Source: Metellina segmentata
Lineage: Eukaryota > Arthropoda > Arachnida > Araneae > Tetragnathidae
Reading direction: 5' to 3'
DNA: 64,000 nucleotides
Assembly: GCA_947359465.1 (NCBI GenBank)
Contig: OX375883.1
Coordinates: forward strand, 90,266,911-90,330,910
Within the stretch, counting starts at the first letter, position 1, and the number at the start of each line of letters is the position of its first letter. Below, piece after piece: positions 21,815-32,479 of the stretch. The translations under genes were made by a program, and so were the position numbers. The notes beneath the pieces were generated by a model. It was given only the letters and a program-made list of their open reading frames with translations, was not told the origin of the DNA and ran no database searches.

Positions 21815-22020
21815 GGAGAATTAACGCATCGCTGGAGCAACACCAAAGACTGTTATTGATGGCCGGATCAGTCCTGAAGGAAACGATTCATGGACAACAA
21901 CTTGCCATTTTGAAATGCAGTCAGATGACGAGGTCACACTTGAGCTGTCACCCCACCCTCCAAATTTCTCGAACTCACCAACGTGAAGACATTTGAGGCC
22001 ACGACAAATATAACTTGCAT
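21815..22020 (-). mobile_element. SINE body, reverse orientation, head missing
   Basis: The reverse strand runs GGCCTCAAATGTCTTCACGT, then GGAGGGTGGGGTGACAGCTC, ACCTCGTCATCTGACTGC, TTTCAAAATGGC and ends GTGTTGCTCCAGCGATGCGT-TAATT. These are the body and tail blocks of the tRNA-derived SINE at 8590-8875. It lies head to head with the next copy. Confidence 0.65.
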
Positions 22021-22039
22021 CAGCGGCTTGCATCAGTTA

Positions 22040-22335
22040 TTCTTTGATTAGATTGGCCGACCAACAAGTCTGGTGGTTACGGTGCTAGCCTCTGGATAGG
22101 AAGGTTCCTGGTTGCATCTGGGTCAGTGCAAGGATGTTTGTAAACGTATGTTGTAGAAGTGACTGGTGCGCTTTAAATCTATCGTGGTCGAAAGTCCTCA
22201 CGTTGAGGTGGTGTGGAAGTTTGGAAAGTGGGGTACAAGCTCAGGTATTGCCTCGTGATCTGACCGTGGTTCAAAGTTACTTGGTGATACACCAAATACC
22301 TTAGGGTGGGACGGTGGTAACTAATTAAATAAAAA
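22040..22335 (+). mobile_element. tRNA-derived SINE, forward copy
   Basis: The head GTGGTTACGGTGCTAGCCTC resembles a Pol III A box (TAGCCTCTGG) and is followed by a B-box-like GGTTGCATCTG. Then come AAAGTCCTCACGTTGAGGTG, GGAAGTTTGGA, CTCAGGTATTGCCTCGTGAT, CTGACCGTGGTTCAAAGTTA and a degenerate tail ending AACTAATTAAATAAAA. No coding capacity. Confidence 0.65.
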
Positions 22336-22371
22336 CGAATGATAAAAATGTACGTTTACGAACTGGAAATA

Positions 22372-22612
22372 CACTGTACATACAGTGTATGTATGAGTAT
22401 ATATGTGTATGTATGAGTATATATGTGTATGTATGAGTATATATGTGTATGTATGAGTATATGTGTGTATTTATGAGTAGGTAGTATATATGTGTATGTA
22501 TGAGTATATGTGTGTATTTATGAGTAGGTAGTATATATGTGTATGTATGAGTATATGTGTGTATTTATGAGTAGGTAGTATATATGTGTATGTATGAGTA
22601 TACAGTATGTAT
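22372..22612. repeat. GTATGTATGAGTATATATGT minisatellite with compound unit
   Basis: Four 20-base units are followed by three ~54-base compound units that add TTTATGAGTAGGTAGTATAT. The compound units are nearly identical, pointing to recent slippage or unequal exchange. Confidence 0.92.
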
Positions 22613-22789
22613 GTGTGTTCATACTAATAACTTTTAGTAACGGACTGACGATTAAGAGATTGACTGTTAATAGAAGTTTCACTTTTAACAATAAGGCCTC
22701 TGAGAACAGCTCTTAAAAAAATAGAAAATTTATTATATAGGTATTAAAGTAGGATGAATGCGTAATGCCAGCTAAGGTGTTGCATCGTC

Positions 22790-22862
22790 AGTTGAACGTG
22801 ATTCAAAATTACGTGGCATCAATAGCCTGTTGTGTTGTTCTAGTACGACGTTAATTAAAATA
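22790..22862 (+). mobile_element. SINE 3' fragment
   Basis: Contains GATTCAAAATTACGTGGC, then CCTGTTGTGTTGTTCTAGTA and CGACGTTAATTAAAA, the 3' end of the SINE family. The head and body are missing. Confidence 0.55.
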
Positions 22863-22924
22863 ACAAAGAATTACTAGATTGGATCAAGCTTCGGTATCGA
22901 TATAGTGCCGATTTATTGATGATG

Positions 22925-23040
22925 ACAAGAACGATTTCGGTTTTTCTAAAAGACGAGATATCTTGTAAATCCAGATCTGGCTAGTTTTTCTAATTATGAG
23001 ATACCTTGTTGAGATATCCAACAAAAGGTTTAAGTTAAAT
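22925..23040. repeat. Palindromic-array miniature element fragment (copy 4)
   Basis: Two units with AAAGACGAGATATCTTG and GATCTGGCTAGTTTTTCTAA are followed by GTTGAGATATCCAACAAAAG-GTTTAA, a worn version of the family right terminus. Confidence 0.5.
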
Positions 23041-23960
23041 TTAGTTGACCGTGAAGTTGGTAAGTTGTACATTTTAAAATACTAACAGAAAAGAAAAAAA
23101 AACACACTATTTGTTAAACAATATACAAATTGTACTCAACGATTGATAAACTACAAAAATAAAACTAGTAAAACAAAAACTATACACTTGCAAAAAAGTT
23201 TTGTAATGCAATGACCAAAGATGAAGAAGAGAAATTATTAAAATATCCTTAATGACAACATGTAGAATTTCTTTACCATAAGAAGATTTAACCTGTAAAT
23301 CTGTTTTGGATGATTCCTTGAAACCGTATGTATATTTATAGACGCAAGTTCAAACATGTCATAAATTAAAAAAAATTGTGAACATTATAGATGTGAAAGA
23401 AAATCCAATTTACCAAGAGGGAATAGATTAAGTAAATAAACAAGTAATAATTATTGACACTAGCCCATTCATCTTTCTGTAACATGTTTTTTTAACATTT
23501 TGTAAACAAATCCTTTTATCTCATTTTACAGCAACACAAATTCAAAAAAAGAACAAAAGATCAAATGAAAATAATTTACTTAAAGATTCCATAAAGTTTA
23601 AATTAAATTTCTTATCAATATAATCACGAAGCTTATCATATTTTGAACTTCATCTCTTATTAGGACTCATTGAAATAGGGAATATATTACGTAAAGACCA
23701 TAATGAAATAAGAATTTTGAGAGAAAAGGTCAAAGAAATAGGTAATAATCTTAATAAGCAGACGTGAATCATTGACAAGCCCATTCATCTTCCAGTATTA
23801 CTTTCTGTCAGTACGAAAAAGCGAATCCTCCCATCATCTCATTTTAAAAGTAACTGCTTAAGAAAACTCCGAATCCAGCATCCGCCCGATCAGCTGAAAG
23901 AATTTAAGAACCTCCGATCGCTTCATTTATGTTTTAAGGAAATACCATCCGAGTTATATT
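23041..23960. other. Non-coding AT-rich DNA with a worn ~317-bp duplication
   Basis: GCCCATTCATCTTTCTGTAA (about 23464) and GCCCATTCATCTTCCAGTAT (about 23781), each preceded by ATTGACA, mark two diverged copies. Nothing else is recognised. Confidence 0.4.
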
Positions 23961-24094
23961 AAAAAAAGGAACCTCCAAAAAGCTAAGCCTAATTACGGCT
24001 CTCTCTGGCCTTCGGGGAGAGGAGATATTTTCCACGGTCGTTACAGCGAAATGTCCCGGGGAAATATAAGTAATGCCATTGTCCCCCACCGGGC

Positions 24095-24350
24095 AGAGGA
24101 AAACCCCAATTTCAGAAATTATTTTCATTTTCCACTCTGAAAGAACGTGCTTCCGAGCATTGGACAATGGGAGTCGCCCTTAAACGAGAAGAGAGAGTTT
24201 CGAGCCTTTGAGGGACTTCTTCAAAAGGGGAAGAAGAGAAGTTTTTGCGAAGTTGGCAAAGGAGGGAGGTTCTTTCATTACTTAAAGGAGCTAGAACCAT
24301 GAGAATGGCTCTAAAGTTCGGAGAGTGGTGGTTTTTTTACCCCTTTTTTT
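24095..24350. repeat. Left copy of a ~255-bp duplication flanking a tandem triplet
   Basis: It shares GGGAGTCGCCCTTAAACGAG, AGAGAGAGTTTCGAG, ACTTCTTCAAAAGG, GAAGTTTTTGCGAAGTT, TTCTTTCATTA and AAAGGAGCTAGAA with 25420-25670, in the same order. It contains GC-richer sequence. No coding evidence. Confidence 0.75.
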
Positions 24351-25185
24351 CAGTGGTGGGATTTCTGAAACTGGATTATTTCTAGAATGCATGGACCTTT
24401 AGGCAACACCAGAACTGCCAATTGATGTGGTTCAAATGAAACTCAAATCGAGATACTCATTTAAGGTTCATTCTATATTAACATGAGTTGCAAGTCAGAA
24501 AACTGCCGTTCTTTGTTTTCTTATACTTAGTGGATTACTGTATTGGTATAGGGCCAGGCTAGTCAAGTAGGAAGTATATTCGGCAATACAATAACATTCC
24601 TGCATAACCAACCCTTTCAGTGATTATGGCTGTTAAACCCACAGGTCAGTGGTGGGATTTTTAGAGCTGCATTATTTCGAGACTGCCGGGACTGTTAATC
24701 GATGTGGTTCAAATGAAACTCAAATTGAGGTACTCATTTAAGGTCCGTACTATAATAACGAGAGTCGCAAGGCAGAAAACTGCCCTTTGTTTCCTTTACC
24801 ATATTGGATTACTGTATTGGTATAATGCGTCTAGTCAAGTATGAAGTATATTAATACAATACAGCAATACAATAACCTTCCTGCAGAACCAATCCTGGAA
24901 ATATTTATGGCTGTTAAACCTATAGGTCAGTGGTGGGATTTTTGGAAATGGATTATTTCGAGACTGCCGTGACTGTTAATCGATGTGGTTCAAATGAAAC
25001 TCAAATCGAGATACTCATTTAAGGCTCATTCTATACTAATGTGAGTTGCAAGGCAGCAAACTGTCGTTCTTTGTTTCCTTATACTTAGTGGATTACTGTA
25101 TTGGTATAGGACCAGGCTAGTCAAGTAGGAAGTATATTCGACAATACAATAACATTCCTGCAGAACCAACCCTGGAAGCTCAATT
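24349..25185. repeat. Tandem array, three ~290-bp units
   Basis: TCAGTGGTGGGATTT begins units at about 24350, 24646 and 24926. Each has ATTATTTCGAGACTGCC, GATGTGGTTCAAATGAAACT, GAGATACTCATTTAAGG, GCAAGGCAGAAAACTGCC, GGATTACTGTATTGGTATA, CTAGTCAAGTAGGAAGTATA and TTCCTGCAGAACCAACCCT. Units are about 85-90% alike by eye. Confidence 0.88.
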
Positions 25186-25419
25186 GATCCAGACATTTCT
25201 AAATTAATAATCCGTATATTCTATCTACTTCAATCACATTTGCAGCCTTAACGTCCTAAATGTGAGAAAACGTGGAAATTCTGTGAAGTGTTCTTGAGCT
25301 ATTCATGGCAAAAATTTTCTCTTAGTACAGCTGCCAGGAAACATTTAGTTCACAAGGCAAAAAAATGCATGACAGTCTAGTCAGTTCCGTGTGGTGTGGG
25401 TGTGAGCCAATTCAGATTG

Positions 25420-25670
25420 AAAACACCAATTCCATAAGTTATTCTATTTTTCCACGGTATAAACCTGCTTCAAAGAGTTCGGACAGTAGAAGTCGCCCTT
25501 AAACGACAATAGAGAGAATCTAGTCTCTGACGGACGTATTCAAAAGGTTGCGACAAGAAGTTTCTGCAAAGTTTCCAAAGAAGGATTCTTTCATAACATA
25601 AAGGAGCTGGAATTATCCTAATAGCTCTGAAGATAGGGGAGCGGTGAGGTTTTACCCCTTTTTTCTTGTG
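25420..25670. repeat. Right copy of the ~255-bp flanking duplication
   Basis: It corresponds to 24095-24350 (GTAGAAGTCGCCCTTAAACG, GAGAGAATCTAGTC, ACGTATTCAAAAGG, GAAGTTTCTGCAAAGTTTCC, TTCTTTCATAACATAAAGGA). It is in direct orientation on the other side of the tandem triplet, so the whole block may come from one larger tandem duplication. Confidence 0.75.
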
Positions 25671-25879
25671 ATGAAATTAAATTTTAATCGAAATTCTCGT
25701 TTCAGGTCAACGTAATGTTGACCGTAGACTCACTTAACTCTTTGGGATCACCCTCACAGTCAGGTCTTTTTATTAAGTGCTATACTGTCAATCCCGGACA
25801 TTCAGTTTCCTTTGGAACCAGGTTCAAAATCACCGCATCTACACCGTCACGCAGAAGTCTGTAAGTTACAGAACAGATT

Positions 25880-26448
25880 CACTACCCTTCAATACCGGAC
25901 CGGACAGCAAGATGTGATGGTATAAGGGAAATAATACATGCTTTAATAAGGGGATTGTCTCCCACTTGCTGCAATTACACTAGCAATCCTTCTGGGCCTA
26001 CTTTCAACAAGGGTTTGATACACAGCTATGGGTATTTGTGTCCATTCCTTCTGTATGGATGTCGCCAGCTCAGCCGTAGATTTTGGACGTGGTTACCTTT
26101 TCCGTAAGTATCCCTATAACTCGTCTCACTAAAGTTCTATAGGGTTTAGATCGGGACTCTAAGCAGTCCAGGGAAGACGTTTTACATCCATATTTCGATA
26201 CCACTGCTTGACAGAGGCTGCAACATGACATAGATTGCTGTCGTCCTGGAAGTAATCTTTGTCCATTCCATAAAATTGCCTGAGCGTAGGAAGAACCTGA
26301 TTATTCAAACTGTTCATGTAGGCGTCGGCGTTCAATTGAACATGAACAGCATGCAAAGGTCCCAGTCCATACCACGAAAAACACTCCCCAAAAAGTATGC
26401 AAGTTTTATGCGAATCCCTGGCGTCCGGTCCCTTATTGTATGGTAGTG
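25880..26448 (-). mobile_element. Internally deleted Tc1 element, family A (569 bp)
   Basis: Left CACTACCCTTCAATACCGGA; right in reverse complement CACTACCATACAATAAGGGA. TA follows the right end (26449-26450); the left TA has mutated to TT. It has the same structure and inner breakpoint as 6812-7386. Confidence 0.87.
25975..26400 (-). pseudogene. Tc1 transposase C-terminal half (family A)
   Basis: The reverse strand reads ECFSWYGLGPLHAVHVQLNA, then LPTLRQFYGMDKDYFQDDSN with the second catalytic Asp (FQDD), then KQWYRNMDVKRLPWTA. A stop follows in place of QSPDLNPIEH, and the rest continues in other frames to SRRPRRIASVIAA-like sequence near 25990. The N-terminal half is missing upstream of the VWG-CFSWYG strand. 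Confidence 0.85.
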
Positions 26449-26559
26449 TATATACGTGGTGACAACTCCAAGGCATAAAACAGATTCCCTTTTATTCAAC
26501 GGAACTAAGGACGACGCTGATTCTACGTTTCGCAAAAGCACTAATACAACACAAAAGAC

Positions 26560-27150
26560 GACCCTGTCATAATTATTTGTCTACATGCGCTTGGGCTGAA
26601 ATAATGCACCCCACCTCCAACTAAACGCCACATACAAGGAAACCCACGTTCCCGTTCCACACAACACATTGTTAAAATTACAGCTTACCTCCCAAGACGC
26701 GAAGCCCTTCTTAAATCTCACACAACAATAACGACCTTCCTCTCCTTCATTACCCTAATACTTCCTTTCCTCGATGCAAACGATACCTTCTCAACTCGCG
26801 GACTCACTTCACTTCACTTCACCCTCAGCCAACGGCAAAACCACCGCTCGGGTCTAGCAGTAATTGGCCATCTTTTAGTTCGAATTTAGAGCACCCCTAT
26901 CTTTTGAGGAAAGGGGCTCCTCCACCCCCCTCGGTGCTTTCCAAGGGGGAGGGGCCGGGGCACCTTTTCAAAGCCTCGCGCTGGGGTCTTTATTAATTAC
27001 AGTGAGCAACCAAGTGGCCTCTCATTAGGGGACATTAACAATTCACAACGCAGAGGACGCGTTTCGTAACCGAGAGGAAAGGGGGCGCTACGGTCGGGTT
27101 TAGATGCGAGGCGAAACGGGGAAGGGCGGGGGGAGGGTTCCTTTGTGTTT
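26560..27150. other. GC-richer non-coding island
   Basis: Cytosine-rich from 26600, then a markedly GC-rich stretch at about 26860-27130 (GGGGAGGGGCCGGGGCACC, CCTCATTAGGGGACATTAAC, GGGGGCGCTACGGTCGGG). No supported open frame. It could be a regulatory element of the surrounding gene; no motif is decisive. Confidence 0.35.
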
Positions 27151-27481
27151 TTCGGTTTTGAGCCTTTTAAACCGGAGGCCGACGAGTTTATCGTGTTTTC
27201 GGAATATTGCAGAAAACTGCGTTTCTCGGGATCGATGTTTATTGGGCAAAAATAAATTCGTGACTAAGGATTTTGGAAAAGGATTATCTCCGCAGAGCAA
27301 AAGTTGTTTGCCTTTTTGTATCTTTATGGATTGTTTTTTATTATGGTTGATCCATGTTTTAGGACGGGCAAAGGCGATGTTGGGTCAAACGTCGGTCTTC
27401 TAATGTAACACAACTCGTGCCATTGATTTTATAAGCTTTATATTGTTTGTTAATCCTTGTAAATCTCTTCTATTATAAATT

Positions 27482-28125
27482 GAAGTGTTTTTTTTTGTGT
27501 GTGTCTGTCGTCTCACTGTCGTTTCTGTGCAGTATCTTGACGAATTTAGGGCACTTACAATGATGAGATTTGGCAAACAGGTAGTCCAAGTTTTTTGCGA
27601 TTTTTCTATCGCGTCCGAATTTTAAAATTCAATCTAGAACATTTTAAAATTTATTTATTGGAAATTAATTATTATTATTTTTTTTGAATGGCAAATGAAA
27701 TTGAAGTATTTTTTTGTGTGTGTCTGTCGTCTCACTGTCGTTTCTGTGCAGTATCTTGACGAATTTAGGGCACTTACAATGATGAGATTTGGCAAACAGG
27801 TAGTCCAAGTTTTTTGCGATTTTTCTATCGCGTCCGAATTTTAAAATTCAATCTAGAACATTTTAAAATTTATTTATTGGAAATTAATTTTTATTATTAT
27901 TATTTTTGAATGGCAAATGAAATTGAAGTGTTTTTTTGTGTGTGTCTGTCATCTCACTGTCGTTTCTGTGCAGTATCTTGACGAATTTAGGGCACTTACA
28001 ATGATGAGATTTGGCAAACAGGTAGTCCAAGTTTTTTGCGATTTTTATACCGCGTCCGAATTTTAAAATTCAATCTAGAACATTTTAAAATTTATTTATT
28101 GGAAATTAATTTTTTTTTTTTGAAT
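27482..28125. repeat. Tandem triplication, ~220-bp unit
   Basis: GTGTGTGTCTGTCGTCTCAC begins copies at 27497, 27716 and 27938 (spacing 219 and 222). The 150 bases that follow, including GCAGTATCTTGACGAATTTA and GGTAGTCCAAGTTTTTTGCG, are almost identical among copies. Differences are mainly in T and A runs. This is one of the youngest duplications in the window. Confidence 0.95.
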
Positions 28126-28179
28126 GGCAACAGTATATAAAGAATACAGATTATAAATTTAATTTTTCCATTTCCGTTT

Positions 28180-28690
28180 CATTTTCCGAGCTACGATTTC
28201 AGCGGAACGAATAAAGTTTTAATTTGAGTTATGTAGTTTTTTTTTATATCTCCGAGAGATCGCGTTAGAGATAGAGTAAAAATTCAACGGATTTAAAATC
28301 TGCGGAAAATGTACAATAGACCAATACCTAAAAATATGATTTTCTTTAAATAAATAGTTTTAAGTTGTAACTTTTATATTTTTTCCACATACGAATTTGA
28401 TTTTCGCTATCGAGAGATCATAAATTCTATTTTATGCTTTTTAAATTACAACTTTTTTTTATTTTTGCAATACGAATATGTGCACATTAGACAATGACGT
28501 CATTACTTTTACGTTGTTCAGTGTTTTTTTTTCTATCTCAGCGATCGTTGAAGATAGAATAAAAATTTCAACGGATTTGAAAACTGCGGAAAATTTTACA
28601 TTGGATCGAAACCTAACACATTTAATTATAATTTTTTTAAATAACTATTGTATTGAATATCTTTTGATATTCACGCAAGAGATTGTCACG
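28180..28690. repeat. Old duplicated ~285-bp segment
   Basis: ATCTCCGAGAGATCGCGTTA (28249) and ATCTCAGCGATCGTTGAAGA (28534) are each followed by GATAGA, AAAAATTCAACGGATTT and CTGCGGAAAAT. Two diverged copies follow directly after the 220-bp triplication. Confidence 0.6.
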
Positions 28691-29001
28691 TCACGCCTAT
28701 AGGATCTGTTCGCAATTAAATGGGAATACGTAGTAATCACCGATGTTGGTGAGCTTTAGCGGGCAGTGGCGATTGAATCTGCGTTGCCCATGGTGTTGGT
28801 TTGCGAAACAAACCAAATGAGAATTCGTTGCAATCACCGGGGGTTAGCGAGAAGTGGTCCACCTGACCCCACTAAAAGAGCTGGTACTGGCAACGCTGTG
28901 CTGACCACGCACTGGCTAGTATTTCATACTACCACCGTTTGTATCAAACATCATGTTGCTGGTCAACTAGTCTTAACACTTTTGGTGGTTGTCAACTTGT
29001 T
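28691..29001. other. Unassigned non-coding stretch
   Basis: More balanced composition than its neighbours. An open frame from 28766 to 29005 has no recognisable motif and runs into the satellite, so it is not called a gene. Confidence 0.35.
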
Positions 29002-29005
29002 TTAA

Positions 29006-30473
29006 CCCATTAACGCACAGAGACCTCATTTGAGGACAGTGGATAAAAGAGCGTGTATAATCTTTATATATTCTGAAAACGATTGTTTTTTCTGCACAAC
29101 GGTAGTAGGTAGTACCAGAAAGAATCCCACAAATTACCAATTATGTGTGGTTGTTTAGAACTCCGTGATATGGATCGCCATTTCATGTTTTTTCATGTCT
29201 CACACTTGCATTTGCTTTTTGTCTAGCTACATCGGCTAAATTCTAGGTAAAACATTTTATTTTTACTAGTATTTCAAATTAGAGTACTATATAAATTTAT
29301 AATAGAAAATTAATTTCTTTCGAAACAAATTTCGTTTTCAAAAATGACATCCAATTTTGCTGTCTTCAATTGAGGACGCTGGGCGTTACAGCCAACTTTT
29401 TTCAAATTTCAAGAGTCATTACAATTTTTGTATTTTTTCGTGTAATAGTTGAATTAAAAATTCTTTCGACTTTTATGTAGCGTAAATAGTCATTACTTTC
29501 CTAAAACAAAACAAAGTATAAGTAATTATAATGACTCGTAGAGGTTTTTAAAGATTTCAGAATATCATGAATATTTATTTTCCGAACAAATTGGAACTGA
29601 CATCATCGGAATTACACCTAACGTAGATGAGCTTACTGACGTAGATGATCTTGACGATGAAATTACAGCTGTAGCTAAAGTATGTGATATAGCAGGAACA
29701 GCAAAAATCAAAATTTCCGAAGATCTAAATTCCTCTAAAACTAAACTCTGTGACTAGAATTGTGTTCAAAAACTAAAATTTTGGTACTATAAAAGACAAC
29801 AGAATGGCAGGATGTCCTCTGAAATCTCGGAAAGAAATAGAAAAAGAAACAAGAGGGTTTTATGAGCATAAATTTGATAAGGAAAATTAAATTTTATTAG
29901 TCAGATGGAACAACAATAAGTCTGTTACTTTGTTAGTCTGGCAACAAATTCTGAACACATTAATTCTGCATTCTTTTTTTTTCCCCATATATCATACAAA
30001 ACCAAATAACTGATACATATTTTATGTAAATTGTATGTATTTTATTTGTGTATCATATATCTGCATCTTGTTCTCCGTCATTCTGCATAAAAACCGTCCT
30101 TTTTATCAACTGTCATAGTTCGCACAAAACTGAAATTGTAGCGTTGAACATTACTCCGTTTGAGATGAACTGTCATTAAATGTTAAATAAATAACAGTTA
30201 AAATTAATTTTATCTTAAAATTTAATAGAATACTGCAACTAGTCCGTTTTTACATAAATTATATGTTGTTTTCGAATTTTCTGACTTTACTGAATTTCTT
30301 GATTTTTTTTCACCGGAACGCCCAGCGTCCTCAAATGAGGACGGGCTGTAATTTTAAGACTAATTCACAAATTGATTGAATTTTAGGTTTTATGCATTCA
30401 GAGGATCATAATTACATAGATTTAAGATAATCGTGAAAATATTTTGAGCCGAAATAATTCGGGCGTTAATAGG
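29006..30473 (+). mobile_element. piggyBac-like element relic with intact TTAA duplications
   Basis: Terminal repeats CCCATTAACGC and, in reverse complement, CCTATTAACGC, are flanked by TTAA at 29002-29005 and 30474-30477. CTCATTTGAGGAC and its inverse TCCTCAAATGAGGACG lie near each end, with CTCAATTGAGGACGCTGGGC inside. The element sits within the TTTTAACCCTTCTGGTGG satellite: sequence before it ends TGGTTGTCAACTTG-TTTTAA and sequence after it resumes with the same repeat. It contains only a remnant of transposase. Confidence 0.88.
29565..29940 (+). pseudogene. piggyBac-type transposase fragment
   Basis: Pieces of coding sequence remain: an acidic N-terminal segment FPEQIGTDIIGITPNVDE, then LTDVDDLDDEITAVAKV, and after a deletion MAGCPLKSRKEIEKETRGFY followed by EHKFDKEN and LVRWNNNKSV. 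The last part resembles the RG-xx-D...WxDNxxV strand of piggyBac transposases, upstream of the Cys-rich C-terminus. The whole DDD catalytic domain between them is deleted. Confidence 0.6.
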
Positions 30474-30477
30474 TTAA

Positions 30478-32115
30478 CCCTCTGTTGGTTGTCATCTTGT
30501 TGTAACCCTTCTGGTGATTGTCAACTTGTTTTAACCCTTCTGGTGGTTGTCAATTTGTTTTAACCTTTCTGGTGGTTGTGAACTCGTTTTAATCCTTTTG
30601 GTAGTTAACTTGTTTTAACCCTTCTGGTGTTTGTCAACATGGTTTAAACCTTCTTTGTCAACATGTTTCAATCATTCTGGTGTTTGTTAACTTGTCTTAA
30701 CCCTTCTGGTGTTTGTCAACTTATTTTGACCCTCCTGGTGGTTATCAACTTGTTTTAACCCTTCTGGTGGTAGTCCACTTGTTTTAACCCTTATGGTGGT
30801 TGTCAATTTGTTTTAACCTTTCTGGTGGTTGTGAACTCGTTTTAATCCTTTTGGTAGTTAACTTGTTTTAACCCTTCTGGTGTTTGTCAACATGGTTTAA
30901 ACCTTCTTTGTCAACATGTTTCAATCATTCTGGTGTTTGTTAACTTGTCTTAACCCTTCTGGTGTTTGTCAACTTATTTTGACCCTCCTGGTGGTTATCA
31001 ACTTGTTTTAACCCTTCTGGTGGTAGTCCACTTGTTTTAACCCTTATGGTGGTTGTCAATTTGTTTTAACCTTTCTGGTGGTTGTGAACTCGTTTTAATC
31101 CTTTTGGTAGTGAACTTGTTTTAACCCTTCTGGTGTTTGTCAACATGGTTTAAACCTTCTTTGTCAACATGTTTCAATCATTCTGGTGTTTGTTAACTTG
31201 TCTCAACCCTTCTGGTGTTTGTCAACTTATTTTGACCCTCCTGGTGATTGTCAACTTGTTTTAACCCTTCTGGTGGTAGTCCACTTGTTTTAACCCTTAT
31301 GGTGGTTGTCAATTTGTTTTAACCTTTCTGGTGGTTGTGAACTCGTTTTAATCCTTTTGGTAGTGAACTTGTTTTAACCCTTCTGGTGTTTGTCAACATG
31401 GTTTAAACCTTCTTTGTCAACATGTTTCAATCATTCTGGTGTTTGTTAACTTGTCTTAACCCTTCTGATGTTTGTCAACTTATTTTGACCCTCCTGGTGG
31501 TTATCAACTTGTTTTAACCCTTCTGGTGGTAGTCCACTTGTTTTAACCCTTATGGTGGTTGTCAATTTGTTTTAACCTTTCTGGTGGTTGTGAACTCGTT
31601 TTAATCCTTTTGGTAGTGAACTTGTTTTAACCCTTCTGGTGTTTGTCAACATGGTTTAAACCTTCTTTGTCAACATGTTTCAATCATTCTGGTGTTTGTT
31701 AACTTGTCTTAACCCTTCTGATGTTTGTCAACTTATTTTGACCCTCCTGGTGGTTATCAACTTGTTTTAACCCTTCTGGTGGTAGTCCACTTGTTTTAAC
31801 CCTTATGGTGGTTGTCAATTTGTTTTAACCTTTCTGGTGGTTGTGAACTCGTTTTAATCCTTTTGGTAGTGAACTTGTTTTAACCCTTCTGGTGTTTGTC
31901 AACATGGTTTAAACCTTCTTTGTCAACATGTTTCAATCATTCTGGTGTTTGTTAACTTGTCTTAACCCTTCTGATGTTTGTCAACTTATTTTGACCCTCC
32001 TGGTGGTTATCAACTTGTTTTAACCCTTCTGGTGGTAGTCCACTTGTTTTAACCCTTATGGTGGTTGTCAATTTGTTTAAACCCTTCTGGTGGTTCTCAA
32101 CTTATTTTAACCCTT
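30478..32115. repeat. Higher-order satellite: 253-bp unit of nine ~29-bp monomers
   Basis: The monomer is close to TTTTAACCCTTCTGGTGGTT-GTCAACTTG. A specific variant, GGTGGTAGTCCACTTG, recurs with TAGTCC at 30771, 31024, 31277, 31530, 31783 and 32036, exactly 253 bases apart each time. Each higher-order unit has seven 29-base, one 26-base and one 24-base monomers. Units are almost identical, so the array spread recently by unequal exchange or a similar process. Most monomers contain TTAA. Confidence 0.97.
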
Positions 32116-32149
32116 CTGGTGGTTGTATACTTACCACTTTCATGACGAA

Positions 32150-32350
32150 CCTAGATAGTTTGAAGAGTTACGGATACCCAACCCTAGGGTCGCGAGTTCG
32201 TTCAGACCAAGACCAAAGACCATCGTGCCTGTTAAATCAGTCGTGACCTCAAATGTTCCTCCATTAGCATGATGTTGAAATTTCCAGTCTGATGCCGGCT
32301 CGAGTATTGACCTCGTCATCTGACAATGGCTCAAAATTCCGAGGTTAAGA
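32150..32350 (+). mobile_element. tRNA-derived SINE copy
   Basis: The head GGATACCCAACCCTAGGGTC-GCG is followed by a B-box-like GAGTTCGTTCAGACC. The body has CGTGACCTCAAATGTTCCTC, CCGGCTCGAGTATTGACCTC, GTCATCTGACAATGG and CTCAAAATTCCGAGG. It directly adjoins the end of the 253-bp satellite. Confidence 0.65.
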
Positions 32351-32479
32351 CAACATTTTGAGTTTGTTGAAAGCGTACCATTATACAAACTTTGAATAGG
32401 GCAGTGGAAAATTTGTATTTTGTGCAAAGATTGAATTTGAAACTCTTGCGTATGGGTGTGTTCAAATTTCAAATAAGAA

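Noticed and set aside
23934..24300. Two reverse-strand frames
   Set aside because: They fall in the duplicated GC-richer segment and are not conserved as frames in the second copy at 25420-25670.
32058..32472. Open frames across the end of the satellite and the SINE
   Set aside because: They join satellite monomers to SINE sequence and cannot be host genes.
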